From assembly GCA_963830565.1 (NCBI GenBank), contig CAWHMO010000002.1, positions 186,001 through 250,000 on the forward strand: a stretch of DNA of 64,000 bases, in the 5' to 3' direction. Each line of letters opens with the position of its first letter. The first letter of the stretch is position 1. Below, one piece after another: positions 44,820-53,951 of the stretch. The notes under the pieces are model-generated. The model searched no databases. It was not told the DNA's origin and saw nothing but the letters and a program-made list of their open reading frames with translations. The translations under genes were made by a program, and so were the position numbers. Source of the stretch: DATFDN01 sp963830565 (lineage in GTDB: Bacteria; Pseudomonadota; Alphaproteobacteria; Acetobacterales; Acetobacteraceae).

Positions 44820-45955
44820 TGGGACCGCTTGCTGGGATCAGGCTGATTGAGGTGGCCGGGATCGGCCCAGGGCCGATGGCCGCGATGATGCTCGGCGATC
44901 TCGGCGCCGACGTGATCCGGGTGGACCGCGTCAACCCCGGCGGGCTGGCGCTGGTGCGCGAACCGCGCTTCCAAGTCCATCACCGCAGCCGCCGCTCCAT
45001 CACGGTCGATCTGCAAAAGCCGGGCGGGGCCGAGGTGGTGCTGCGCCTGGCCGAGCGCGCCGACGGACTGATGGAGCCGTTCCGTCCGGGAGTCGCCGAG
45101 CGGCTCGGCATCGGCCCCGATGCCTGCCTCACCCGCAACGAGCGCCTGGTCTATGGCCGCATCACCGGATGGGGCCAGGAGGGTCCCCTGGCCAAGGCGG
45201 CCGGGCACGACATCAACTACATCGCGCTGGCCGGCGCGCTTCATGCGATCGGCACGAAGGAGGCGCCGATCCCGCCGCTCAACCTGGTCGGCGATTATGG
45301 CGGCGGCGGGATGCTGCTCGCCCTTGGCATGGCCTGCGGGCTGCTGGAGGCCGCGCGGTCCGGCAAGGGGCAGGTGATCGACGCGGCGATGGTGGACGGC
45401 ACGGCGCTGCTGCTGGGGGCGGCATTCGGGATGCACGCGGCCGGGCTATGGTCCGACCGACGCGGCGAGAATATGCTCGATGGCGGCGCGCCTTACTACA
45501 ACGTGTTCGAGACGCAGGACGGCAAGCATATCTGCGTCGGCTCGATCGAGCCGCAATTCTACAAGCTGCTGCTGGAGAAGACCGGCCTGGCCGATACCGA
45601 CCTGCCGGCGCAGAACGACCGCGCTGCGTGGCCCGAAATGCGCGTCCGCCTCGCCGCCATCTTCCGCACCCGCTCGCGCGATGAGTGGTGCGCGCTGATG
45701 GAGGGCAGCGATGTCTGCTTCGCCCCCGTGCTCTCGATGGCGGAGGCGCCACGTCATCCCCATGCGCAGGCGCGCGGCGCGTTCCTGGAACTGGACGGCG
45801 TGCCCCAGCCCGCCCCCGCCCCGCGCTTCTCGCGCACCCCACCCGAGGCGCGCGCCCCTCGGCAGAGCGGCGCGGATACGGATGCGGTGTTGCTTGAGGC
45901 GGGATTCAGCGAAGCGGAACTAAGCGAGCTGCGCGGGGCGGGGGTGGTGCGGTAG
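44819..45955 (+). CDS. Family III CoA-transferase (alpha-methylacyl-CoA racemase-like)
   Basis: 378 aa. Features: GIRLIEVAGIGPGPMAAMML, DVIRVDRVNPGG, ERLVYGRITGWGQEGPLAKA and AGHDINYIALAGALHAIG, which is the pattern of alpha-methylacyl-CoA racemases. The His-Asp pair used for racemisation appears in GHDINY. It could epimerise 2-methylacyl-CoA or act as a CoA transferase. Coupled by a one-base stop/start overlap with the upstream paralogue. Confidence 0.92.
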   Translation: MGPLAGIRLIEVAGIGPGPMAAMMLGDLGADVIRVDRVNPGGLALVREPRFQVHHRSRRSITVDLQKPGGAEVVLRLAERADGLMEPFRPGVAERLGIGPDACLTRNERLVYGRITGWGQEGPLAKAAGHDINYIALAGALHAIGTKEAPIPPLNLVGDYGGGGMLLALGMACGLLEAARSGKGQVIDAAMVDGTALLLGAAFGMHAAGLWSDRRGENMLDGGAPYYNVFETQDGKHICVGSIEPQFYKLLLEKTGLADTDLPAQNDRAAWPEMRVRLAAIFRTRSRDEWCALMEGSDVCFAPVLSMAEAPRHPHAQARGAFLELDGVPQPAPAPRFSRTPPEARAPRQSGADTDAVLLEAGFSEAELSELRGAGVVR

Positions 45956-46126
45956 CAGGGGCCTCCAGCTTCGCCGCCTTGAGCACTCCCGATCCGTGCA
46001 GCACAGCTTGATGGCGGATATTGCGTCAGATCTTCAACCTCTGATGGGGCTAAGCCTGCCTCGCAACCCGAGGTGTGCGAATATTTTTTAGACGAAATTA
46101 AGTAGTTTTTGGTTCCATATCCGCCC

Positions 46127-47128
46127 ATGTTGTTCCCGAATGCCCGCCCAGCTACGGCCACGCTCACGCAACCGGTGTGCAGTCTTGTCATCGATGCGGA
46201 GGAGGATTTTGACTGGCAGACCCCGAGAAGGGGCACCCCGTACAGAACCACCTCCATGCGCCAGATCCGCGACCTGCAAGAGATCGTAGGCGCCTATGGC
46301 GTCCGACCAACCTACCTGCTCACCTACCCGGTGCTTGAAGAGGCAGCGGTGACTCGCATCCTGGATCGCACCCTGGACCGCAACGAGTGCGATGTGGGCG
46401 TGCAGTTGCATCCGTGGGTGAATCCGCCGTTCGGCAGTGAAACCGGCGAGGATGCGTCATTCCTCAGCAGCCTTTCCCCCGAACTCGAGGAGGGAAAGCT
46501 GGTCGCCCTCAAAAGCAAGTTCGAGCGTTGTTTCGGCCGCGCGCCGCGTGTCTTCCGCGCCGGACGTTACGGCCTGAGCGAGCACACCACCCGGTTTCTG
46601 GAAAAGCACGGCTTCACGGTAGACACCAGCCTCGCCCCGCGCACCCGCTTCGCAACCCATGATGGACCGGATTTCCTCGATTATGACTGCGATCCGTTCT
46701 GGTTCGGCGGCAGCAACAGGCTGCTTGAGCTGCCGCTGTGCCGCAGCGTGATCGGGTGGGGCGGGGCACTTGCTCCGCTGTTTTACAGGGTGTTCTCAAC
46801 TCCATGTCTGTCGCGCCTCCGCATGCCGGCCGTGCTCAGCCGCCTACGCTGCGCCGAGCGCATCACTTTATCTCCCGAGGGGAACGACCACGCCGCCATG
46901 GTCCGGCTCCTGTTCCGTAAGCTGGCCTGCCGCCAAAACGTCTATTCCTTGAGTTTCCACAGCTCCTCGCTCGCCGTGGGCTGCAATCCGTACGTGCAGA
47001 CCAAGACCGATCTCCACACCTTCTACGACCGGCTATCGGCGATTCTGGACACGATGGCCTCGCGCTTGGGCTTCGGCTTCGCGACGCCGGCTGAAATCCC
47101 CGCTCTGCTTGGGGAGGCCGAGCCGTGA
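46127..47128 (+). CDS. Polysaccharide deacetylase-like protein
   Basis: 333 aa. NodB-type beginning CSLVIDAEEDFDWQTP, then VGVQLHPWVNPPF (metal His region), RVFRAGRYGLSEHTTRFLEK and a closing SLSFHSSSLAVGCNPYVQ, the pattern of WalW-type deacetylases in exopolysaccharide clusters. The catalytic pair is EED rather than the usual DDG. Start chosen at ATG 46127; TTG at 46109 is in frame. The leader is AT-rich compared with the neighbourhood. It overlaps the next gene by 4 bases. Confidence 0.8.
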   Translation: MLFPNARPATATLTQPVCSLVIDAEEDFDWQTPRRGTPYRTTSMRQIRDLQEIVGAYGVRPTYLLTYPVLEEAAVTRILDRTLDRNECDVGVQLHPWVNPPFGSETGEDASFLSSLSPELEEGKLVALKSKFERCFGRAPRVFRAGRYGLSEHTTRFLEKHGFTVDTSLAPRTRFATHDGPDFLDYDCDPFWFGGSNRLLELPLCRSVIGWGGALAPLFYRVFSTPCLSRLRMPAVLSRLRCAERITLSPEGNDHAAMVRLLFRKLACRQNVYSLSFHSSSLAVGCNPYVQTKTDLHTFYDRLSAILDTMASRLGFGFATPAEIPALLGEAEP

Positions 47129-48339
47129 CGTCCGGCGCGGATGTGCTCTTGATCGCGAACAACTTCGCACCCGTGCGGGGCGGCTCAGCGGTCGTGTACG
47201 CGAGCCTAGCCCATCATGGCGCCGGACGCATCATGGTGCTCGCGCCCCGGATCAGCTATTCTGACGGCCTTCCGCTGATCGGCTGGCGCGAGCACGACCG
47301 ACGCGCGCCATATCGGGTGGCCCGCCTGCCGTTGCTTCGGACCGTCATCGCGCAATCGCGCAGGAGGGTCGGCAGGCCCGTGCTTTTCGCCAGGGATCTC
47401 GCAATCCGCTGTCGCGTCGCACTCCGGCTATCGAGCATTCTTGTGCGCGAAAGGCCGCGGGCGGTTTGCATTGGCGAGTTGCAGGCCAGCCGGTGGATGG
47501 TCCACCTGCTCCGATTCGTGCCCGGCTTGCGCACACTGGTCTACGTCCACGGCGAAGAAATCACGACCGAGGATCCGCAAGATCGGCAGCATGCCCGCCG
47601 CCGGCGGGCCCTTCTGGCTTCCGATGGGGTTATTGTCGTCAGCCGATTTACGCAAAGCATTGTCGCAAACCTTCTCGGCAAGCAGGCGGCCAGCCGCATC
47701 ATCTTGATCGAGAACGGAGTGGATACCGCCCACTTCCAGCCAGCCCCGAAATGCGCCCGCTTGGTTTCTCTTTACCAGCTCGAAGGCAGCTTCGTGTTCG
47801 TTTCGGTCTGCCGGCTGCTGGAAAAGAAAGGGATAGATCATGCGCTCCGTGCCTTCGCTGAATTGCTGCCCAGTCAGCCCGAATGCCGCTATTTGGTCGT
47901 CGGCACGGGCCCCTACGACGACACGCTGCGAGCACTGACGCGCGAGCTGGGCATCAGCCACGCCGTGGTGTTCACCGGCCAAGTGGCCGATAGCGATTTG
48001 GCCGACCATTATCGGCTCGGCGATGTCTTCGTAATGCCCAATCGGGAAATGCCGAACGGCGACACCGAGGGATTCGGCCTTGTGTTTCTCGAGGCGAATA
48101 GCTGCGGCCTGCCGGTCATCGCCGGCCGGGACGGTGGCAGCAGCGACGCCGTGAAACACCGTGAGAACGGGCTGGTGGTGAACGGTCACTCTGTTCCGGA
48201 GATCCTCGCCGCCATGACCCTGTTGCGCAAGGACGATGTCGAGCGGGCACGCCTGCGCCAGCGCGGGCTTGCGGTGGCGCTGGGAGCCGACTGGAAGAGG
48301 AAGGCCGAGATCTTCGTGCGGACTTGCGTGAATGCCTGA
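47125..48339 (+). CDS. Glycosyltransferase family 4
   Basis: 404 aa GT-B enzyme. N-terminal LLIANNFAPVRGGSAVVYAS, then LVYVHGEEITTEDPQDRQHA, IILIENGVDTAHFQPAPKCA and the donor-site segment PNGDTEGFGLVFLEANSCGL. Starts with GTG overlapping the deacetylase stop (GTGA). It probably adds a sugar during lipid-linked oligosaccharide or exopolysaccharide assembly; sugar unknown. Confidence 0.92.
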   Translation: MTSGADVLLIANNFAPVRGGSAVVYASLAHHGAGRIMVLAPRISYSDGLPLIGWREHDRRAPYRVARLPLLRTVIAQSRRRVGRPVLFARDLAIRCRVALRLSSILVRERPRAVCIGELQASRWMVHLLRFVPGLRTLVYVHGEEITTEDPQDRQHARRRRALLASDGVIVVSRFTQSIVANLLGKQAASRIILIENGVDTAHFQPAPKCARLVSLYQLEGSFVFVSVCRLLEKKGIDHALRAFAELLPSQPECRYLVVGTGPYDDTLRALTRELGISHAVVFTGQVADSDLADHYRLGDVFVMPNREMPNGDTEGFGLVFLEANSCGLPVIAGRDGGSSDAVKHRENGLVVNGHSVPEILAAMTLLRKDDVERARLRQRGLAVALGADWKRKAEIFVRTCVNA

Positions 48340-48400
48340 CGCCGGCGGTGTTCGCACCTCGGTATCGAGGCATGGCAAATCTAATTCTGGGCGCAATCGA

Positions 48401-49020
48401 ATGAGCATTGGCGTCGTTATCCCGACTTACAATCGAGCCAACCTCCTGCCAACGACGCTGGAAACGAGTCTGGCTTAAGCAGTGCGTCCAGACAAGGTTA
48501 TTGTCGTCGATGACGAATTCACCGATGACGCCGCGGAAGCTCTGCGGCGCTATAATGGACGCTTAAACCTCCAGGTTGTCCGCGTGCGCAACGGTGGCGA
48601 TCTCGCGGCCCGGAATGTTGGCGTCCGGCTGTGTGATACCGAATTGGTTGCTTTTTGCGATAGCGATGATCTGTGGACCGCCTTCAGGCAGGACTACGAC
48701 GGAGTTCGAGAAATCTTCGCCATGCTTCCTCCCGCCGAAGCGGCGCGACCTCGGTCAAGGCCAGCGTCGCGGAGCTTCCGGGGCCGCTACGCTGGTTAAC
48801 GGCGAATGCCCTGCTAATGGGCGGCAGTCTGCGGTCCAGGATTTTCTGGATCGGACGGAAGCCCACGACCGCTGATTTCCATGGGACAGGGCAGCGGGCA
48901 GTAATTGCAGATGCCCCATGGCCACGGTTAGGCTCGTCTATTTCGACGAATTTCGACTCTTCGCGAGGTGGTCATCGGCTTCCATGCGGACGAGACCATG
49001 AGAACCGAAGTGACCTCAAC
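48401..49020 (+). pseudogene. Family 2 glycosyltransferase, broken by a nonsense codon and 3' decay
   Basis: Begins with ATG at 48401: MSIGVVIPTYNRANLLPTTL, the usual GT2 start. Codon 26 is TAA (48476-48478) where GT2 proteins normally have Gln (VLAQ); the frame continues AVRPDKVIVVDDEFTDDAAE and CDSDDLW (DxD-type metal site) to about 48730. After that the homology fades and no frame continues the family, so the 3' half is lost or scrambled. A CAA-to-TAA change explains the stop. Flanked by intact GT genes. Confidence 0.75.
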
Positions 49021-49124
49021 GCGGCAGATCGGCTATGATTAGGGCCCGTTGCACCCTCCCAAGCCGTCTTTTTTCGGACGCAAGGGCACCCATGAAACGC
49101 CTGATTTTCTGCCGCCAGGATGAA

Positions 49125-50063
49125 ATGATTAGTCCTGTAACCGTGATCGTGCTGAGCTATAACAACACCGCTGATACGCTCGCGTGCCTCGACAGCTTGA
49201 CGCGGGATCGCGGCGGAGAATTCGACACTATCGTCGTGGATAACGGATCGACGGATGGCGCAGTGGCGGCGATACGAGCACAGTACCCCAATGTCACGCT
49301 GATCGAGCTTGCGCAGAATTGGGGCTGGGCCGGAGGCAACAATGCCGGGATCCGCTGTGCGTTGGAGCGCGGCTCCAAGCTTATCTGCCTTCTCAACAAC
49401 GATACCATAGTGCCGGCGGGCACGATCGCGGCAATGGCCCAAAAGTCCTGGCGTCTCGGCCCTTGCTTGCTGCATCCGGCAATCGACTTTGCCGAGCCCT
49501 CGGAGGGCGCGCAGCTCGATCCCCGCCAATCTATACCTAGGGCATTCAAGCGTCTCGCCCAGGAAAACGAAGTGTTCGAACTCGACTTTGCTTACGGCGC
49601 CTGCTTGATGATTCCGGCCGACCTGTTCCGCGCAATCGGCATGTTTGACGAACGCTTTTTTCTTCAGCTGGAGGAAACAGATTTCTATTGGCGGGCCCGC
49701 CAATCCGGCGTCCGATCCCTGTGCATGACCAGTGCCCGCATTACCCACGCGGAATCCCGCAGCTTCGGCGGTCGAAAAACGCCAATGAAAACCTACTACT
49801 TCGTGCGGAACACCCTGCTCCTGACCGAGAAGCATCATCGCTCGCCACCTGGGGTGCTTAGGGCGTTGCTGTCTCTTTATTGGTCGCTTTCACGGATCGC
49901 GCAGCAGGACGAAGCCCAGAAACCCGACAGAGCTTTTTTGTCGTGGTTCGTCTCGCGCAGCCCATTTCCGGCTGCTGCGCGCGCCGGTTTACGGGATTAT
50001 CTATTGCGCCGCTTTGGCCGGATTGATGGAGCGAGCCTTCGCGCCATTACTCCTCAAAGCTAA
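49125..50063 (+). CDS. Family 2 glycosyltransferase
   Basis: 312 aa GT-A enzyme of the rhamnosyltransferase-like GT2 group. Features: VIVLSYNNTADTLACLDSLT, TIVVDNGSTDGAVAAIRAQY, NWGWAGGNNAGIRCALERGS, LLNNDTIV (DxD-like), YGACLMIPADLFRAIGMFDE and QLEETDFYWRARQSG. The ATG at 49125 has AGGA upstream; earlier in-frame ATGs at 49035 and 49092 add residues without homology. It overlaps the convergent flippase gene by 4 bases. Confidence 0.9.
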   Translation: MISPVTVIVLSYNNTADTLACLDSLTRDRGGEFDTIVVDNGSTDGAVAAIRAQYPNVTLIELAQNWGWAGGNNAGIRCALERGSKLICLLNNDTIVPAGTIAAMAQKSWRLGPCLLHPAIDFAEPSEGAQLDPRQSIPRAFKRLAQENEVFELDFAYGACLMIPADLFRAIGMFDERFFLQLEETDFYWRARQSGVRSLCMTSARITHAESRSFGGRKTPMKTYYFVRNTLLLTEKHHRSPPGVLRALLSLYWSLSRIAQQDEAQKPDRAFLSWFVSRSPFPAAARAGLRDYLLRRFGRIDGASLRAITPQS

Positions 50064-51700
50064 CCTTCTCCCCAGCTGGGCCCACCAGCGCCGCTGGCTC
50101 GGTTCCGCAGTGGAGATTGGCTGTATTTGTTCCGGAGGCGGCGAAATCGGCTGGTGCGCCGTAGAACCGGCATATGCCCGAAGCCGCGTCGGATGACGAT
50201 AACGGGCCAGCTACACGATCGCCACAGCATGTCCACGACGCTACTCTCTGCACCCGCCGGGCGCCCAGTCGCCAGCCATAAGCTGGCGACCATGCCCCCA
50301 TAGACAACTGCACCCAAGGGAACCGCCGTCAGTAGGTTGGTCAGCACGGCTGCGCGGTCATCCGGCACTCGGCTCCAGCCGAAGCCGAGGGCAGCCATGA
50401 CGGCGGCCATTGCGCCGGCGCTCAGCAGGGAGCGCCATGTGCTGGCCAGCACGTCAGTTGCAGTCAGATGCAGACGACGCAAGGCCATGACCAGATATGA
50501 AAGGTGCTCGACCGACGTGGCGAGCGCCATTCCGATGGCGGCGCCGAGCAGACCCATTCGTGGCACGAGCACGAGCATGAGCGGGATGCGGACCGCAACC
50601 GAGACGAGCTGCACACGGAACATGCCTCGCAACACGGCGTAAGCGTTCAGCAAAGACGCGCTGATCAGCCCCAGAATCATTACGGAGAGGGCCACTCCCA
50701 GCAGTTGGATCACGATCGTCGCGCCAATCCACCGGGAGCCAAGAGCAAGTTTCACGATCGGATCGGCGACAAGCGAGACACCCATGCTAGCCGGCAATGC
50801 GAGCAGCACGGCGCTGCCGATGACCCGGAGAAAAATCCGCCCCGTATCATCTTTCAACCCGGCATTGCGCGCCGACGCGAAGCCCGAAAAGCAGGCGCGG
50901 GCGAGGGGAGAGACCAACTCCGTCGCGGCGAGGGACGCGATCTCCACGCCGACCGAGAAGATGCCCACCTGGGTGATGTCGAGCAGCCGGCCGATGATGA
51001 ACGAGTCGGAGCGGTCTCGCGTCAGGCTCGTCAGACTGAGCAACCAGGACCAGAACGAGAAGCCTGCGATCTGCCGCCAAGCCCGCAGACTGAGCCGCGG
51101 GCGGTACGGATGGAGTTTGTAGCCCATTGCCACCCGAACGATATTTGAGGTCAGGATTGCCGCGATCAGAGCCCAGTAGCTGCAGAAAATGCAGGCCAGC
51201 CCGACCGAGACCACGATGCTGGTCAGGCGGGGAACCGACATGAGAAGGAACTCCTTCTCGAACGCAATGCCGCGCCGGAAATCGACGATGCCGATGTTCT
51301 CGCATGATCCCACCAGGGATCCGGCGGCCAGGGCCAGCATCACCGGAAACAGCCTTGCGTCATGAAAGAACAGTCCTACTGGCCAGGCGGCTACCGCCAG
51401 GATTGCCGACGTGGCCAGGCCACGGATGACATTGATAGTGAATGCACTGTCGTAAAGGTCGGAACTCGGCGCCTTCTCGCGGATGACCGCTTCCTCCACC
51501 CCGAGCGAGGAAAGTGCGTCAATCGCCTGAAACAGGCTCATGGCCAGGGCAACCAACCCGAAGTCGTCCGGCAGCAGCAAGCGGACGAGCAAGAGCGTGT
51601 TCGCCAATCCCAAAATGCGCGTGAGCATGCGCCAACCGATGATCCAGCCGGCGCCAGTTGCCGTCTTGGCCAGGATCGAGGTCCGGGTCACCTCTGCCAT
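50060..51700 (-). CDS. Wzx-like polysaccharide flippase (MOP superfamily)
   Basis: 546 aa, about 12-14 membrane segments. Pattern of lipopolysaccharide/exopolysaccharide flippases: AGWIIGWRMLTRILGLANTL at the start, LLLPDDFGLVALAMSLFQAI, FSFWSWLLSLTSLTRDRSDS. It should move lipid-linked sugar units across the inner membrane. The ATG at 51700 has AGGAGA upstream; ATG 51721 is in frame. The C-terminal ~50 residues are basic and cytosolic. Only minus-strand member of the 46-51.7 kb envelope cluster. Confidence 0.88.
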   Translation of the reverse strand: MAEVTRTSILAKTATGAGWIIGWRMLTRILGLANTLLLVRLLLPDDFGLVALAMSLFQAIDALSSLGVEEAVIREKAPSSDLYDSAFTINVIRGLATSAILAVAAWPVGLFFHDARLFPVMLALAAGSLVGSCENIGIVDFRRGIAFEKEFLLMSVPRLTSIVVSVGLACIFCSYWALIAAILTSNIVRVAMGYKLHPYRPRLSLRAWRQIAGFSFWSWLLSLTSLTRDRSDSFIIGRLLDITQVGIFSVGVEIASLAATELVSPLARACFSGFASARNAGLKDDTGRIFLRVIGSAVLLALPASMGVSLVADPIVKLALGSRWIGATIVIQLLGVALSVMILGLISASLLNAYAVLRGMFRVQLVSVAVRIPLMLVLVPRMGLLGAAIGMALATSVEHLSYLVMALRRLHLTATDVLASTWRSLLSAGAMAAVMAALGFGWSRVPDDRAAVLTNLLTAVPLGAVVYGGMVASLWLATGRPAGAESSVVDMLWRSCSWPVIVIRRGFGHMPVLRRTSRFRRLRNKYSQSPLRNRASGAGGPSWGEG

Positions 51701-51876
51701 TGTCCAGCTCTCCTGGCTCACTGTCCCAAGCCGGCTGTCGCCGACAACGCCCGTTCCCTAATCCAGGGCACCTTGAAGCCACCCTCGTCAGCCCAGCCGA
51801 AGGTCTATCTGGAACGTCCTCGGCTCCCTCATACCGCGTTCTGGTGAACCGATTCATAACAAGGCAAGAACGCCGT

Positions 51877-52070
51877 GTGCATCCTGCGTTCGCTTGGCAG
51901 GATTCAGACCAGGTCATGATGCGCGCAGTCAGCGGAAATTCGCGACCGCTATGCCGCAGCCACCGAAAGCGCCAAGAAAATGGGAATCGTCGGCTCGCCG
52001 ACATTCGTCAGCAGGCGAAAATGTGTTTCGGGAAGACAATCGCTCAGAGGACGCAATCGGCTGGTGCGTT
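51877..52070 (+). pseudogene. C-terminal remnant of a DsbA-type 2-hydroxychromene-2-carboxylate isomerase
   Basis: Three short segments in three frames together spell the C-terminus of this GST-kappa/DsbA family: AWQDSDQVM, then AQSAEIRDRYAAATESAKKM and GIVGSPTFVS, then GENVFREDNRSEDAIGWC (family: GEMFFGDDRLEDAIEW). At least two frameshifts separate them and the N-terminal half is missing. A clear relic rather than a gene. The rest of 51722-52343 holds no gene I can support. Confidence 0.6.
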
Positions 52071-52219
52071 GCCGGACATCCCGACCTGCGGAGCGCCCGT
52101 CACGCCAAAGGACGCACGATCGCACCTGGCCGATGCGTCGTACCAACCGCCCCATGTCGGGTCCATGGCATCGTGCCCGCAAAATCGGGCCGTCCGGAGC
52201 GCCGCACCGAGCTCCGTGC

Positions 52220-52251
52220 CGTTCCCCTGGATTCCCGCTTTCGGGGGAACG
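52220..52251. repeat. REP-like palindrome
   Basis: Arms CGTTCCCC and GGGGAACG are perfectly complementary around TGGATTCCCGCTTTCG, a sequence frequent in dispersed proteobacterial intergenic repeats. It sits about 90 bases from the stop of the downstream convergent beta-propeller gene. Confidence 0.5.
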
Positions 52252-52343
52252 ACGGACGACAGGCCGCGAATCAATGCCGCTGGCCTCAGGTCTAGGCGGT
52301 GACGTCCCGAGCGGGAGGAAAGGCATCGTCACCGCTGACCGCC

Positions 52344-53504
52344 CTACCCCGGGCTGATGCGCGCCGATGCGGGATGTCCGGGCACCTTGAAACGTTTCCC
52401 GGTATCGGTCAGCTCGCTGCCGTTCACCCGGAAGATCCAGAAATCATGGTCGAGGTAGTTCCCCACGTAAAGGTATCCGCCGTCGGGAGTGAAGGCGACC
52501 GCCTCGGGAACGGCGCCGACCTCGATCACCTTGCCGGGCGAGACCTTGACCCCGTCGATCCGCAGCACGGTGATGACGCCGTTCTTGTGGTAGAACCAGC
52601 TCCCCTGCTTGTTCGAGCCGTTCACGCTGGCAACCACCGCCACGTCCCCCTTCGGACTGACCGCGAGGCCCTCCGGCGCATCGGCCACGGCGATGCGATC
52701 GACGACGCGCGGCGGCTGCGCGGCGAGATCGATCACGCTGACCACGTCCACGCTGCCGTCGGAAATGCCGTTGTCGGCCGTCAGCGCAAGCTGCCCGTTC
52801 GGCGTCACCCCCAGATTGTACGGCATCAGATAGGTCGGGAACGTCGCGACCTCGCGCAGCGTCTCGCCCTCCACCGACAGCAGCGCCACCTGATTGGCCG
52901 GGGTCTTGGCCACCAGCGCGTGCCGTCCGTCAGGGGTGAACTCCACCGCCGAGACGCTGCCGCCCATCGGCACTTGCCCAGCGTCGGTGACTTGCTGGCC
53001 CTGGATCTTCAGAAGGCTCAGCGCGTTGCCGGCGCGGTCGGCGACCAGCGCCAGATCGCCCGCGGCGTTGATCGCCAAACCCGACGGCTGCTTACCCACG
53101 GAAAGCGTCTGCGCCAGCCTGGGCGGGTTCGCCTTCAGGTCGATCACGTACAGCTTGTCGGTCGGCACCTGCTTCGGCTTGCCGCCCTCGTCCACCACCG
53201 TCACCGAGTCCGCGACCAGCCCCAGCCCATTGCCGGGCGTGATCGCGACATTGGTCGGCGGCCCGACCACCGAGTTCTCGATCGGCAGGTTGGCGATGAT
53301 CCTCGGGTTCTCCGGCTCGGCGAGATCGACGATCAGCACGTTGTCCTTGCCGGCCGGCTTGAGCACGGCACCGCCATGCTCGTCCCACAGCAGCTTCTCG
53401 TCATCGCCCACGATCATGAATGGCGCGGCCCAAGAGGCGGTCAGTGGCATGGCGACTAGCAGTGCGGACGCCGCGACCGTCAGACGCAGTCTGCGCGAGA
53501 GCAT
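52344..53504 (-). CDS. Exported YVTN-type beta-propeller protein
   Basis: 386 aa with signal peptide (LTVAASALLVAMPLTASWAA). The mature part consists of repeated blades with the pattern GLAINAAGDLALVADRAGNA, AVEFTPDGRHALVAKTPANQ, NLGVTPNGQLALTADNGISD and AVAFTPDGGYLYVGNYLDHD, i.e. a seven-bladed YVTN/lactonase-like propeller. Location: periplasm or surface. Function unknown; could be lactonase-like or a binding scaffold. GGAGG precedes the ATG at 53504. The frame stays open upstream through a chemotaxis-receptor remnant. Confidence 0.85.
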   Translation of the reverse strand: MLSRRLRLTVAASALLVAMPLTASWAAPFMIVGDDEKLLWDEHGGAVLKPAGKDNVLIVDLAEPENPRIIANLPIENSVVGPPTNVAITPGNGLGLVADSVTVVDEGGKPKQVPTDKLYVIDLKANPPRLAQTLSVGKQPSGLAINAAGDLALVADRAGNALSLLKIQGQQVTDAGQVPMGGSVSAVEFTPDGRHALVAKTPANQVALLSVEGETLREVATFPTYLMPYNLGVTPNGQLALTADNGISDGSVDVVSVIDLAAQPPRVVDRIAVADAPEGLAVSPKGDVAVVASVNGSNKQGSWFYHKNGVITVLRIDGVKVSPGKVIEVGAVPEAVAFTPDGGYLYVGNYLDHDFWIFRVNGSELTDTGKRFKVPGHPASARISPG

Positions 53505-53519
53505 CCCTTCGTTCCCTCC

Positions 53520-53834
53520 GTTGTATTGATGGCAGCATAGGAACGCCGCGCTGCCCGCGTCCAGGGCGCGCCCCTGCTCCGCCACGTCCCCGGCGACGCT
53601 CCGCAGGACGGAGACCGCCCGCTCCGTCGCGTGCGCCGCTCCGCTCACCGCGCCCACGCCCGCGCTCGCATCCGCGGGTACTGGCGCGGCCCGCGCCACG
53701 CTGCGGGCGATCTCCTGGGCCGCCTGGCCCTGCTGGGTCACAGCCCCGGAGATGTCGGAGGCCATCGGCGTCAGCTCGTCGATGGTCCCGGCGATCCGGG
53801 CGATCGCGCCCACCGCCTTTCGACGTTCGACCAC
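53520..53834 (-). pseudogene. Remnant of a methyl-accepting chemotaxis protein C-terminus
   Basis: About 100 codons read AVGAIARIAGTIDELTPMAS, DISGAVTQQGQAAQEIARSV and HATERAVSVLRSVAGDVAEQ, the closing part of an MCP signalling domain. The sensor, membrane segments and tip hairpin are missing, and there is no stop before the start of the propeller gene, with which it is in frame. A deletion relic whose tail has merged into the leader of the next gene. Confidence 0.65.
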
Positions 53835-53951
53835 GGCAGTCCTCTAGCAGGGGACCATCCGTGTATCGCGGGTGCGTTTGCGCCCGGTTAATGGCATCCG
53901 GCTCCGCGGTTTCACCAATCGTTAGGGCCCATCTTGTCTAGTAGGCTTGCA

